A stretch of DNA of 64,000 bases, taken from assembly GCA_029204225.1 (NCBI GenBank), contig CM055095.1, forward strand, positions 15,964,049 to 16,028,048, in the 5' to 3' direction. Shown piece after piece: positions 23,371 through 35,454 of the stretch. The DNA comes from Diphasiastrum complanatum (Eukaryota > Streptophyta > Lycopodiopsida > Lycopodiales > Lycopodiaceae). Both the position numbers and the translations under genes were made by a program. A model generated the notes under the pieces. The model had not been told where the DNA came from and searched no databases. It saw only the letters and a list, made by a program, of their open reading frames with translations. The first letter of the stretch is position 1; each line of letters starts with the position of its first letter.

Positions 23371-24479
23371 TGGGCCCCACAATACAGCTTCAAAAAATCA
23401 AAGCTAAACTGGAAAGTTGTAAAATATGGTTAACTTACTTGAATCTTGAGATGTCAGCTTCCGGGAGCCAGTCCTAAAATTAGCAATCTTTGGAAGCTTA
23501 TGCTTTGTCTAATAGACCAGTCGCTTAGCTAAAACCAAGAGCCAGAGAGCGCAAGAAAAGCAAATGAACAGACAAAGGTGAGTTATGCCATGTATGTGCT
23601 CCTTAAATACTGTATGGGAACTGGGTGAGTCTCATCTTTCATGTGTTGAGTTTGATGGAAAAGGATGAATGACATCCTTTAAGTCTAAATTGTGGCTTTT
23701 CCTTCCATGCTCGTCATCGAAGTTGAATTTATTTGGAACTTTAATAACATCTTCGTTTTAGCTTGGAATGGGGCGAAGTAAAAAGGAAACTTAAAGCAAA
23801 TATTGTATTGTTTTCGACTGTGCACTGTAAACAAGGATTCGATTTCAACGTTGACTTACAAAATTCATTTATTCTTTGTTTCGGGTTGCTTAAGAAACTA
23901 AAAATATAATTCTGTTGTGTTTGACCTTGGTAGTCAACCAAAAATGAACGTAAGTTTTAATTTTACACGTTAGTTTTATTTTCTACGGCAAAACCACGAA
24001 CACTAGTTTAAAATTTTAAGATCTTGAACGTATTACAACATGGGGTATTTTGACAAGGTTTAGGTAACTTCACTCTCTCGTATTTTGCCTTAAATGTTGC
24101 AAACTAATTAAGGACATGGGCCTTACCAAAATTTTACCTAGAGCATAATGTCAGCAAAATTTTTAAAGTAACCCTAAATTCAAAAGTCTCTAGGACCTAG
24201 CTTTCGCCTGAACACTTTGTCTAAGTACTTAAAGATGTGGTTGCCAGTCTAGAAACATTTCATGCTTAGGTCTTCGAATGTTCTTGTTTGCTCTGTTGTT
24301 TTCTGGTTATCATAATCTATTCAAACTAGCATACTTGCTTTTCTATGTTCAACATAGAATTAAGTCTTCAGTTTTTTTTTAGTTTTTTGTTGACTTATTT
24401 AATCAAGTCCCGTGACTAAAAGTAAAATTGTAATTGTTTTAATTTTGACTTCATAGTACTTTTTCATTTTAATTTAGCA
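23371..24479. other. Presumed 5' region of the DUF7869-like gene
   Basis: AT-rich DNA between the palindrome array and the first possible ATG of the rightward gene. No supported coding region. It may hold the promoter and leader. Confidence 0.45.
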
Positions 24480-25939
24480 ATGGAAAGTTCATCTTCTTTA
24501 GTTCCTCCTGCTGTAACTTATTACGACGAAATTTCTACGAGTTCATCTTCCGACATCAAAATTACAACTGTGTACCACACGAGGTGACTCCAAGTTCGAC
24601 ACAAACTGTTGAATTAAATTCGAAATATTCATGATGTACAAAGATTTTGCAATGTCGAAGAATGTTCAGTATTTAACTTATTCTTATTTCGTGAAACTGT
24701 GGAAGAAAGATTTTGGTTTGGTAAAAATTCCGATAAAATCCAGAATGTCTGTTTGTAGCATATGCGAACAGTTAAAAGTGCTCAGAGAACAAGCCAAAAG
24801 TCCACAGGAAAAAGGTATTTGCTAGATACTACATTTTGTTATTTTTTTCAAACACCCAGTTTGATTTTCTGTTAACACTTTCAGTAAGACAAAAGCTTGC
24901 CAAGCACAGGAAAAAGTGTTTGGAGTTTCCTCAAAAGTATTTGGGTCTCGTAATCGACGATATGGATCAAAAGAAGACACTATTACCACATTTTGTGAGG
25001 GTGCCAAAAAATCTAAACGAAGTGGATTTCATCCAAGTTCATTTAGTTGGAGCTCTTATATTCAACGACACCTTGCAGTCTAAAGTGTATTTTAATTATC
25101 CCAATGTTCGAAATGATCCAAACTTGACCATTACCATAATTCACAAAATAAAAGTTGAATTTGAAAACAGTCTTCTTGAGATTCTTTACTTGCAACTTGA
25201 TAATACTGCCAGAGAAAATAAAAATCAAACAGTGCTGGCATATTTGTCTATGTTGGTTGCTTTAAAAATTTTCAAAAAAATCAAAATAGGATTTTTACTA
25301 GTGGGTCATACTCACAATCAAATCGACCAATTGTTTAGCTGCTTTTCCAAAAAGCTGAGACGCAAAAAAGCTTTCTCTTTGCCGATACTGCAGAGTGTTA
25401 TTGAGGAATTGTACACCCCTAGACCAAATGTGTTTTTACTACGACGCACATTTGATTTTAGAGACTACATAAAAACGGCGGAGGAACATTGCACTGCACC
25501 AATAAATGATATTAGTTTTCAACATCAATTCAAAATTGAAAATGATATTGGTGGCATCACATTGTTGTGGGCAAAGCAATTTTCTAACTCTACGGAATGG
25601 TTACCACCTGATGGAGTTCGTTTCTTACAAAGCGTGTCTTCTTCTCAAATTAAGCTTGCACCTTTGTGTCACCGAACTTCTACAATGGAAGAGCAAAAGA
25701 CTCAAAGAGAACATCATCCAGTTGATCCATTTGCGGCTTTAAACTTTTTGAAAATGACCATTCAAGCAGCATACCAATTTTTTGATGAGTTTGATCGACA
25801 TTGGTGGACGGATTTTTTTGAAGAGCAAAAGTTAAGTTTGCTTAACTTGGGAGATGCAAACTTGTCTGAGGAGTTTCACTGGCCGTTTAGATTTTTAACT
25901 TCAACAACGACAGTTGATTCCTCTGTTGTTGTCCAATAG
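24480..25939 (+). CDS. DUF7869-like protein (putative RNase H-fold transposase/integrase relative), spliced
   Basis: A short frame at 24,480-24,587 may be the first exon. The supported exons are 24,631-24,814 and 24,885-25,939, joined across a 70-bp intron (GTATTT...CTTTCAG) that keeps the frame. The protein shows a CxxC pair (CSICEQLK), then YLGLVIDDMDQKK, YLQLDNTARENKNQT and FLLVGHTHNQIDQLFSCFSK. These Asp, Asp-Asn and His-Thr-His...Asp blocks are the signature I know from the DUF7869 family, found in plants, oomycetes and animals and thought to be of mobile-element origin. A DDE-like active site is an inference. No internal stop occurs in the main exon, unlike most neighbours. A possible small last exon (YLGPRKSRQTVNATKAKWF) ends near 26,041. 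It is divergent to the methyltransferase remnant across the palindrome array. Confidence 0.7.
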
Positions 25940-26166
25940 GCTGAGTATTTGATCCCTTCTGCAGAATGACAAACGTCAAATTTATTTGGGTCCTAGAAAA
26001 AGTCGACAAACTGTAAACGCTACCAAGGCTAAATGGTTCTGACCTCAATGAATTAACGGTCGGGAGTCTCATTGCACTTTTGGCATCAAAAAAATAACGA
26101 AAGTCATCCATTTTGAATTGCTAAAGTGATTGACTTCATTCAGACGACGACACCAAGATTGTACAT

Positions 26167-26475
26167 GTGCACTGGATGCATACTGTTTCAATAAATGCTT
26201 TCTTGGGAAGGTACGAGCTAGAAATGTTACAATTAGATTCAAAGGGCAAGCGGAAGCGTTCAACAAAGAATCAACCAAGAATCGATGATGTACTTGCATT
26301 TAATTTCAAGTTGACAATGACCAATCATTTACGAAAGTCAACAATATCTATTTTGCAAGAACGTCATGGATCAAGTGCACAACCATCATCTTTGACTCGG
26401 CTTCAACATAGCAAAGCCACATTACAAAATTTTCTCTCAACATTAAATGGATCTACAAAAGATCCACAAGAGTGA
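26167..26475 (+). CDS. Hypothetical short ORF downstream of the DUF7869-like gene
   Basis: A 102-codon frame, basic in its first half (DSKGKRKRSTKNQPRIDDVL), Ser/Gln-rich later. I do not recognise a domain. It could be a diverged last exon of the upstream gene or chance. Confidence 0.25.
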   Translation: MHWMHTVSINAFLGRYELEMLQLDSKGKRKRSTKNQPRIDDVLAFNFKLTMTNHLRKSTISILQERHGSSAQPSSLTRLQHSKATLQNFLSTLNGSTKDPQE

Positions 26476-26479
26476 TTGG

Positions 26480-28280
26480 ATGCTTGCTTTACAACCAATC
26501 ATCAAAAAACTAGACACAAAAAAAGTTGATCTAAATTGACAATTTGACAATCAACAAGCAAGAACAATCGGTAGCATTAATCAATCACTAAATCCGACTT
26601 GGCACGTGTGTACTACAAGATGTAATACGTCCTACAAGCTGAGAAACAACAAATTGATTTGGTTGCATTTAGGTTACAAAAACTCAATGTACAATGTGGA
26701 GTAGCTCAAGATTGCCAATGAGCTCCAAAAATAATCTATCTTCTCACTATGGGAGCTTGGAATACATAGCAAATGTGACTTCCTTTGTGAAGTTAGGTGG
26801 ATTTCCAGCATGTAATAAGGAAGTTAACTTGGCTTTCTTGCCTTAATTTGCAACCCTATCCTAATTCTTAGAGTCATGTCTAGTAGGTGACTAGTTGTTA
26901 GGTGTAGGTCCTATAATCTAGGAATTTCTACCAAAATGACATGACCAACCCTATAGACTTGACCTAACCTAATATAGGATTAGTTTCCCATGTGGCATCA
27001 TGGCCTCACATGTGTGGGACCCACTTGTGTACACAATTTACACTACTTAACATGGCTTTTGATCAAGCTAGATTTGCCAATTTTTGGCAATTCTTCACAC
27101 TCCTCATCAAATTTAGCTTGATCTATTTACAACTCTCTTGCTAGATGAATGAATGCTTTTAGAAGTGTCTAAAAAATCCAGCTACAAACAAGAAACTTTT
27201 GAGATTCCAATAGAGAATGATGTCCATAAAGGATCTTTCACCACCTCTTGAATGATCCCTTACAAGATGTTCCACAAATGTGTCTATATACATGTAGCAT
27301 ACTTCAAAAACTATACATCATGCCAAGCCATGGATTCCAAGGCATTTTGTGCACTTGAAGATACATCAATTAAACTATTAAGTGCATACATAATGTGTCA
27401 TAAAATCGTGTGTGGGCGTGAGCGGCAACGGAAACACAACAGTTAGCAGCAGAAATATTCAAGTAGAAGAATTCATACAGAATGCACAAATGAACGACGC
27501 AGTAGTGAGACAAAAATTGCACTCTGATTAATATCAATAGTGAGTACAATAGCTTGAAGTAATAACTTCAGCTTGTTGAGAGTAATAACGCTAGCTACAA
27601 ATAACTTTGATTGAAAAAGAGAAATTCAATTAACTTAATTAACACCTACATAGCTTGATTCAGCTAGTATATATATTTACAAGTGTCGAGACACAAAAAA
27701 AATATCTTACAAGCTTTTAATGTTATTTACGCCAGTCTTTGCATATGTACAAAGTTGGTAACCGCGAACCGCCTTTGGGATATTTGGTTGTCCAGCTGTT
27801 TTAGGATTGCTGATAAGTTGGCGACGTCGGTCGGCCAATGTAGCAAAAATGCGAAAAAGCCAAAAAACCCGAAGGTGCCCTTAGACTGAAGGTTTGCAAC
27901 TCTTGAAGGTGCCCTTACACTAAAGGTACGTGAATCCCTAAGACGCCCTTAGATTCAAGATAGTAAAGAAGACGAAAAGTGCCGAAAAAGTGCCTTACAC
28001 TGAAGGCAGAGAAGGAGGCGTAAATTCAATATTCCGGCATTAGTAACCATTAAGTTTTTTCGCAGAAATTATGGGCGAGCAAAGAAAAATTCTTCTCAAA
28101 TCTTTACGTACATCGGTTTGCCGATTAATAAGTGGTTTCAACAACAATGAGTTACAAGAAGCTGTTTGGCTAAATGGTTAGTAATTTTGTGTTACTGTTA
28201 TCTATGCTAGAATCACCAATACACTAGTCAGACATTGTGACAATGTGTCATTATTCTCCTTGAAGGCCTGAAGCAAAAAG
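26480..28280. other. No gene recognised
   Basis: About 1.8 kb without a convincing gene. At about 27,865-27,945 the word GAAGGTGCCCTTA(C/G)A recurs, followed by related AAGTGCC words to 28,010, a small decayed tandem repeat. Otherwise the sequence resembles old retroelement flanks. Confidence 0.4.
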
Positions 28281-28284
28281 TTAC

Positions 28285-29078
28285 TCAGCACAGATCCCAA
28301 CAATCAAGAACTCTATAATTTATACTAAAATCTAGTCCATCTAGTCTAAAACAAAAAGGAGTACCAATTGTATCTATAGCATCGGATATGTCCTTCTCAA
28401 ATTTAAGATAATCATCCAAATCTATATATGTATAAAGATTTGAGGGAGGAGGAGGAGGTGGATGTGTAGTATCTACATGAATTGAAAGGGTATCCAAAAC
28501 ATATGTAGCTATATTTACAACATTATCAAGAGCAACGTTATCTACAATTGATTCCGGGTTAGGCTTCACAGATTATGTGGTGTCTACCCTCCTTACTTTC
28601 TTCGGAGCTCTCTTGGGTGCTGCCTGCTTCCTAGGACGCTTGGTAAGAAGATCAGTCCTATCTAGAGGAGTTGGTCTGGGAGCAGCAGGCTGAGATACGT
28701 GCAATTTGCAAAACCTCTCCCTCATTCTCATTAGGAGCTGAAAATCCTTGGGCATTATGGTGATTCTCTTGGAATGGATTGCCAGCAAAAATGAATCTTC
28801 AAAAAAAAGGCTCATGCAGCCTCCTGAAGGCACTGAAGAGCACTGGGTGTGAATCTAACCAGCTGTCCGAGATCATTTCTAGTTATGTTTCGGACAACAT
28901 AGTAGAATGGAGCTCTTGGAATCAAAAGAGCGGTTGATCTCTGATACTTGTGTATTTCAGAGAGCCACCTACTACGGTTGCGCGTTCTAGGTCTAGCGGG
29001 AGGTGTAATGGCAACCGCAGGAGCTGAGGACGAGCCACCAGAGAAGAAGTTCCTCCTTGTCTGCTTTCTCCTATCCAT
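28285..29078 (-). pseudogene. Histone H3 / CENP-A-like protein with C-terminal extension, interrupted
   Basis: The frame starts at ATG 29,078 with MDRRKQTRRNFF, like the H3 tail start ARTKQTARK. A short Ser/Pro/Arg tail leads to the histone fold: WLSEIHKYQRSTALLIPRAP, FYYVVRNIT, LVRFTPSALQCLQEAA. After a frame change near 28,812 it continues LFFEDSFLLAIHSKRITIMP and KDFQLLMRMRERF. These match H3 helices alpha-N to alpha-3 (KYQ+ST-LLI, LQEA, LFED, IH-KR-TIMPKD). The divergent loop (RNDLGQLVRFTP) is one residue longer than canonical H3, a CENP-A-like trait. A Lys/Arg/Pro tail follows, and past one stop the same frame continues ~95 codons with PPPPPPSNLYTYIDLDDYL. The fold junction is a few residues short. 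It reads away from module copy 1. Whether it belongs to the module is unknown. Confidence 0.75.
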
Positions 29079-29079
29079 G

Positions 29080-29906
29080 GAAGTGTATTATGGGATAGCG
29101 GACTTGTGCGTGATAGCTAGGATGAGCAGGGAAGGATGATAAAGCCCTCGTAGAGGACCGATATGTACGGACATAACGTACAATATATCGGACCTGTGCG
29201 AGCCGAATATAAGAGAGATAGATTAGTATTGAAGGAAGGCACACAAGTGCGATACGAGGAGACACATAGGCAGATGTATCGGACTTGTGCGCATGGAAGG
29301 CGGTAGGAAGAATATCGATTGTCAAGGATTCGCACAAGTTTGATATGCGGAGCGAAAAAAAAAAAGTAAAAAAAATTCATCGAAGTTTGTGATTTTATAT
29401 CTCGCACGTGTGAAAGAAAGTCCTGTCACACGTGTGGGACTTGTACGATCAAATGCAAGAGCGACACATGTCACCCTGTCACTTTACACGTGTGGAATTT
29501 GTACGAGCGAATGCGAGAGCGACATGTGTTGTCGAACAAACGAATGAACACGAGACACGTGTACAGGTGTCATTTCACACGTGTCCAGGGTCAACTCACA
29601 CGTGCCAGCGCCTGTAGTCCAATTGAAAGTAGACACGTGTCCTTTGACCGTTGACCACACGTGCATAAATTTAGTATAAATGGCACGAAACCAGATTAAT
29701 TTGTTACCTTTTTTGTTCTCGAAATTCACGGCATATCGCTCTTGTGCGCGTACATTGTTGTCTGTTTGTTTGCAACGATACCTACTTGCGCACAAGTGCG
29801 ATATTCGGTATCTACCTGCCGTACATATCTCTCTTGTGCGCGATTTTGATAGTTAGTTTTGTTTAAGTTCTCCCTCGCGCACAAGTGCGACATCTACATT
29901 ACTTCC
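29080..29906. promoter_or_regulatory. Bidirectional-looking control region, module copy 1: CACGTG cores and CGCACAAGTGCGATAT motifs
   Basis: The region lies between the H3-like frame (-) and the acidic-protein gene (+). About eight CACGTG (G-box) cores occur in 29,400-29,660, mostly as CACACGTGTG or GACACGTGTC. On both sides, near 29,088, 29,196, 29,250, 29,277, 29,330, 29,733, 29,790, 29,828 and 29,877, a motif like CGCACAAGTGCGATAT occurs in either orientation. Both sets are conserved in copy 2. In plants CACGTG binds bHLH and bZIP factors; the second motif is unknown to me and could bind the module's own protein. Confidence 0.65.
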
Positions 29907-30935
29907 ATGGCCTCTTCTTTTGGATCCTCACGAGATTCAGGCTTGAGTTCATTTCTTAGTGAATTTGGGATTACTGAAAATCTAGACTACTTCCACAGCC
30001 TATTCAGGCCGTATCTACATGTTTTCAGGACTGCACAACCAAATTCTGACGTATTTTATGAACATTATGTTAGATTCAGAGATATACTTAGTAAGCCTGT
30101 TTTCTCCATAGGTTCACTCCAGTACATGCATTATACTGATCTTGTTCATTTCTTCCCAGCTTTCAGACATAGACTAGATAGAATATTCACCAAATTGTTT
30201 GATCTTTTCAAAAGCAGTTCAACGTGTCCTTATTGCAACAAGAAATGTTGATTGGTAGAATATCAGAGTGGTTTCATACTTTTCCTGTTAGTTCAGATCC
30301 AAGATGATGAGGAAGTTTATGTTGTTGACCCTCCTTTTGCATCATCCTCTGTTCAGTTAGCTATTAAGGATATTAGTCACTTCCTTATCAACACTCCTGA
30401 TAAGGAAAGTGACTTTATTGATGTAAACACTGATGTTCTCCGGGATTCTTTTATTGGCCAAAATACATCTACTGATGAATCGATCCCTATAGAGAAGTCT
30501 AAATGTCTTTTTAATTTGCCTGTATATTATATTAATGATGATGTATATTTTACTACTGCTGATTTATGCAAATTTTTTGACTATCGTAAAGATGAGGTTC
30601 TATGTTTATTATCCGGCACAATTTCCGAATTCTCTGACTTTGTAGATTTTGAAACAGATGACCTTGTTGCTAGTATTGATTTTGATGATGAGGAGGGACT
30701 TATGACCGGTGAAGAATGCCTGACTAAGACTTTATCAAATATTGTTGAGGATGGGCGAGGCAGACCATCCGATGAAGAATTCACGACATTTCAATCGCAG
30801 ATGGGCTTTTCTCGTCCATCATTAATGCATTTCACTGATGATTTCACTTCAGTACGTGGTCACTATATTGATCATCCTATTCTGGTTGCTATTGATGATG
30901 ATGAATGTGTAAGTGTTGAAACTTCCTTGCATTAG
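29907..30935 (+). pseudogene. Unknown acidic protein, module copy 1, truncated
   Basis: Counterpart of the gene at 59,605-61,121. It begins MASSFGSSRDSGLSSFLSEF and is alignable residue by residue to copy 2. One premature stop lies at about codon 115, where copy 2 has Arg (TGA against CGA, a CpG-type change). The exon-1 donor (TGT|GTAAGT) is kept near 30,907, but the second exon is missing. No known domain is recognised; a CPYCNKKC cluster is present. Confidence 0.75.
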
Positions 30936-31039
30936 ATTGTTTACAATGATGATCTTCTACTCAGCAATCATCTAATTTTTTCTTCCTGTATGAACTTGCA
31001 TGCTTTTCTAAATTTGTTGTACTGTGTGGACTTTGTTAT

Positions 31040-33480
31040 ATCTCAAATCTGAACTCTGCGGTAGACCCACTGAAACAATTGACAAATGTAGTTTCATTTT
31101 TCATTGGTTCCTCCATGTTGTGTATTTCGATGAAATGCTGCTCGTGCTTGCCAGTGTGACTTTTCCATCCCTTGTGATGACCATACACTCAAGCTTCCAT
31201 ATGTGTTTGCAAAAAATGTTGTATGATCTCTTAGTATGTGCTACATATGTCAAAGTCATAATGTTAGTCTTATGTTTTGATCTAAATATATATGAAAAAT
31301 TGAAAGCATCTTGAAAATTTTATACTAACCATGTAATGAGTGATGTGATCTTCTCCCATGCTTTTGATACTGCATTAACAAACTCGACACAAGTCCTTTG
31401 GATAGCTTTCTTATCAATATCAGAGTATTTTTCTTTTCTTAAAATAGCAATCATACTATCAAGCTTCTTCCATACATCAACTTTTAGTACTCTGGTTTTG
31501 CCGTCTTTCTCGAAGTCCTGAGTGGCAGCAATAATATCTGTCCTGACTGAGTGTTGAATATTAGAAGCCTTACCAATATGATTTGATAGGAAACGACGTG
31601 CTTTTGCTCCTCCTATGCTTGGCTTAGTTGACATGTTCCCATTCTTTCCTGAAAGCTTTTCATCTTTTTGAATTGTGACATGTCCCTTATGGAGTCTTGC
31701 TTTTGATAAAACATCTTCTAATCGAGAGATAGCTTCCTTTGCTAATGATGCTGGCTTAGTATTCTAAGAAAAAACTATATGAAGATAAATGATCTTATCT
31801 ATTAATCTAACTTCTGCATGAAGAGTGCAAACATGCACATTTTTCAAGGGGATAGGCAGCACAAGCTTCCAGTTTGGATCTGCATATTCTCTAGTAATTC
31901 CTGTACTCCTAGTTACATCTTTTGCCATTTTCATGCAGTACAAACAAGGGTATTTTGATGTAGCACCGTGAGAGACATTATACATACATTTCAATGTTTT
32001 GAAATCATTTGCTAAGTGTCATTCAACATTGAAGTCTCCAACTCCTGGAACATTGAGAAGTCCTCCATCCATATGGTCCTTGATGATCCTAGGATAAGAT
32101 CTCCTTGAGAATATCCATGATAATATATCATGATCCTCCTTCAACACCTGTCCAAAGAATTAATCAAACTTAGTGTACAAAGAATTAATACTATTCAATG
32201 AATGTAATGTAATAATGAGGCTAGTTACTTGAAACGCTGCCAACCACCATATATCATTTTTTGACTCATCTAACTTAAGTACTATAATTATTTTGCCATT
32301 CACCTTTTCATAGGTTATATCGTAGAATGTGACGATGTATCTCAGCAAGTAATTTAGATCAACAAATAAGTTGTTTGATGAATTATAGAATATCGATCTT
32401 CCATCAGTTTTATACACCTCCTCAACATGAAATGGAGTTCCAGTGATCTTATGCATACCTATGTTTAATGTATCTCTCTCTTTCTTCAAGTGATATGTCC
32501 TAGGGATTGGGACTTTTCTAATTTGAACTTGCTTAAAAGCTTCTCTAATTAGTTTAAATATTGTTGCATATGCTTCCCTGCTAATACCACCCTGAACTAT
32601 AGTCTTATCTAAATTTTTTTTTGAATGTCCACCATCAAAGGCTCTGCTATTTTACACTTTACATTTGAACTCCTATTGTTCATCATGATACGCTCAGTGG
32701 CTTTGCAAGTCAATATTGTGCCCATTGACATTCCTAGTGAAGCATTGTCTTTAACATTCCGAGGAGCTACTAATGCAAATCTACAAAAAAACAGATAGCT
32801 AACAGAATATCACCATAGCTGAAATTAAATCCAAATGTCATTGAAAAACTTACAAAAATCAGAATATGCTTATTTGAATGCACGAATTCTTCTATTTCGA
32901 TAACCTCCTTTTGAAAGCGTTTGAATATCCTTGCAACTTTGTCGCTTTCACTTCTTACTTTCAACTTTCTTCTTCTTTGCCAAATCCACATCCTTCAATA
33001 ATTGTAAGTTTTCAATACGAATAGACTGTAAGACTGATTGCATTTGCTCTAGTTCTGATTTGATGTTGATTGTTATCTTCTGTAATGATTCATTATTTTT
33101 TTTTAAGTTGTTCATTTTCTTCTAACGTCTTTTGGAGATGACAATCTCTATTCTGACAATAAGAGGATATCCGAATTAACTCACCTTCTAAAAAGTGAAC
33201 TTTATTCATATAAAGTTGTTTTCCATGGTTCTGCAATCTTTCACAGTATCCTAATAATCCACTATGCCCATTGCATATCCATGTAACTAAATGAGTTATT
33301 GAAGAGAATGTGGGATGTGTCAAAGTGCTTGGATCTTGTGGATATAATGTTCCATCTATCCACAAATCCAAGTTTTTTTTTCCTTCTGCCCTGTAACGAG
33401 AACAAATATTTGAATTCCTTTGCCTCTTCTTCTCTGCAAAGGTGCCAAATCAATAGGGATATCCACATGTAGATGATAGA
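31040..33480 (-). pseudogene. DDE-transposase-like gene, module copy 1, broken
   Basis: Leftward gene convergent with the acidic-protein gene. Preserved blocks, 5' to 3': coiled-coil-like N-terminal part (33,460-32,770); TYHLKKERDTLNIGMHKITG and KIIIVLKLDES (32,489-32,230); LKTF..CMYNVSHGATSK then YPCLYCMKMAKD (32,000-31,900); VHVCTLHAEVRLIDKIIYLH (about 31,840-31,780); KPSIGGAKARRFLSNH (about 31,620); and SSQGMEKSHWQARAAFH (about 31,160). Asp, CxxC, CxxH and Glu stand in the order of RNase H-fold transposases. In this copy the block after the first Asp is shortened, and there are several stops and frame changes. Confidence 0.65.
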
Positions 33481-33639
33481 ATGTCAACACAAAAAAAACA
33501 ATAGTGTAATCAGTTGCATCAAAGTACTATGACCAGATTATATGAAGCAAAATAAAATACTCATCTTTGATTATATTATATACTATGTACGATCAATCCA
33601 ATCTCCATGCTTGTATGCTTGATTCAAATTTGAAAATGC

Positions 33640-35454
33640 CGCTCATTTTTTCATTCCAATAGGTAGTTGGCGCTCATATTTCCATTCCAAGGTGATGATG
33701 GCGTTCATAATTGGAAATGGCACCCATATTTCCATTCTCGTGGAAGGAATGCATATGTAAACATTTTGCAATTTTTCTTGATTCGAATTTGGGGATGGCG
33801 GTCATATTCTAGATCCAGTGAAAATATTGCCCTTTTCGTAACCAATGGAGGGAATATTTTTTAATTTAGTCAAGTTATACTGCGAACAGTTTACAGTTCT
33901 TAACTGCGACTATAGACACTGTGGTTAGATCATTGGGAGTTGGGGAGGCCTCGGGGGTGGTGGGGGCAAGCAAATAAACAATATATCCTACCTACATGGC
34001 ATTCCTTAAAGGGTCTTTTTGATATTGAGAACTCCTCTAATGTGGGGGACCATATAAAGGCATGAGCAAACGAAGTTGGCACTAGTGTGAAAGAGCCGTG
34101 GGTTTGTTCTCATCATCTCACTTGCCAAAGACCTAAAAAGATGGGTGGCAACAGATAGGACCGAGCAAAATAAGTGGATGCTGCTAAGGCATGCACATGG
34201 GACTCTTGTTGCCACATGATGAAAAGACCCAGCAAAATAAGTGGCTACTAGTGAGGCATGCACATGGAGTCTTGTTGATGCACATGATGAAAGTGAAAAT
34301 TTTAGCTCAATCCTAGAAAAGAGAGAGCTCTTTAACAAAAGAAGGGTTCTCCCCCACCTGCCATGCCATGTGCAACAAGGGAAAAAAAAATTGGGCATTG
34401 ACCATAGAATAGCTATCTTTGTCTTGGGACAAAAGAAAAAAGGGTGGCTCAGACAGAGCAAGGGATCGTGCTTCCGAGAGAACGGGATCTGGATCGCGAT
34501 CTCCGCTTTGACGACACGATCTTGTCTCATATTATTATTGTAGTTTTAATCGATTCTTCTCTTCAAGCTTTGATGGCAGGGATGGCGATGAAGCAACTGA
34601 TGGCGCTTACTATCACTCTATGTAGAACAATTACCTAACCACCTCTTGGCACCTCCTGTTCTCATAGATGATAAGATCCACATTGCTTCGGCCTCGTTGT
34701 TTTTCACTTGACAAATCTCCGGATCATGGGATTATTGATCCCTCTGCTCTTCTTCGGGGGTTTTTAGCTCCCCGCATAAGGTGGATCGTCGGTACGTCAT
34801 TTTGTTTTGCCAATGCGTAATCTGCTTTGAGCAATTTGGGTTGCATTGGTTGTATTCATAACAGCCGTGAGTGTTTTTGCAATAAAATTAAGCGTTTCTG
34901 AGAAAGAAAATTTTAGTAATGTTTTTGTCGGTAATGCTGATCCCGTCTGGGTAGTTAGGAATGTGAAGCTGAGCTTTGATTCTTAGATATCTACGTCGAT
35001 TTTCCATTCTTGCCTGTCACGCCTAAGCAAATTAACTTACCGATCGTTAATTTTACTGCTTTTCTGTTAGCTGTCGAAAAGAGCTTGTCCTGAGAGCTGT
35101 ACTATCATAGTTTTTCTCTGAACTGCTTAGACACATTCGCATGTCTTCCTGGCTTAATTGCCACCTTTTGCATTTGACACCTTGTGGGTTGTCTTGTTCA
35201 TGCATTTGCCATCAATGAGAAGTTTTTGCCATATGTAACAACATCACCAGCTCACAGGTTTACAGATTACGATTCTTTTGCAGGTGATGGCTCCATTTCA
35301 TGAAACCAGTCTCATTGGAGTCGTTTTTCCCTGCTGCCATCGTCAGTTCTTCGGTCAGCTATTCTGAGCATTTCTTTCGTTCTCATCCACCATAGAATGT
35401 GTGCAGGTAAATGATTGAAAATTCCCATCTCTAGCTCCAAGTTGACAGAAGGAA
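33640..35454. other. Upstream region of the GT61 gene; no separate gene seen
   Basis: It contains a ~60-bp tandem duplication at about 34,160-34,285 (shared words AGCAAAATAAGTGG and GGCATGCACATGG). A likely leader with a non-coding exon precedes the GT61 start: a TTTTGCAG acceptor-like site is at about 35,276-35,283. A minus-strand frame at 34,006-34,530 shows no domain and is treated as chance. Confidence 0.4.

Larger units (their letters stand above)
29131..33640. mobile_element. Two-gene module, copy 1 (putative DDE element of unknown family)
   Basis: Homologous over its whole length to 58,825-64,000, in the same orientation. Left homology starts near GATAAAGCCCTCGTAGAGGACC; the right end is at or beyond 33,640. 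Compared with copy 2 it lacks the second exon of the rightward gene (about 0.56 kb) and about 100 bp of the leftward gene. No terminal inverted repeat was confirmed, so the ends are approximate. Confidence 0.75.

Noticed and set aside
34006-34530. 174-codon minus-strand frame upstream of GT61
   Set aside because: No domain, no splice support, overlaps the probable leader of GT61.
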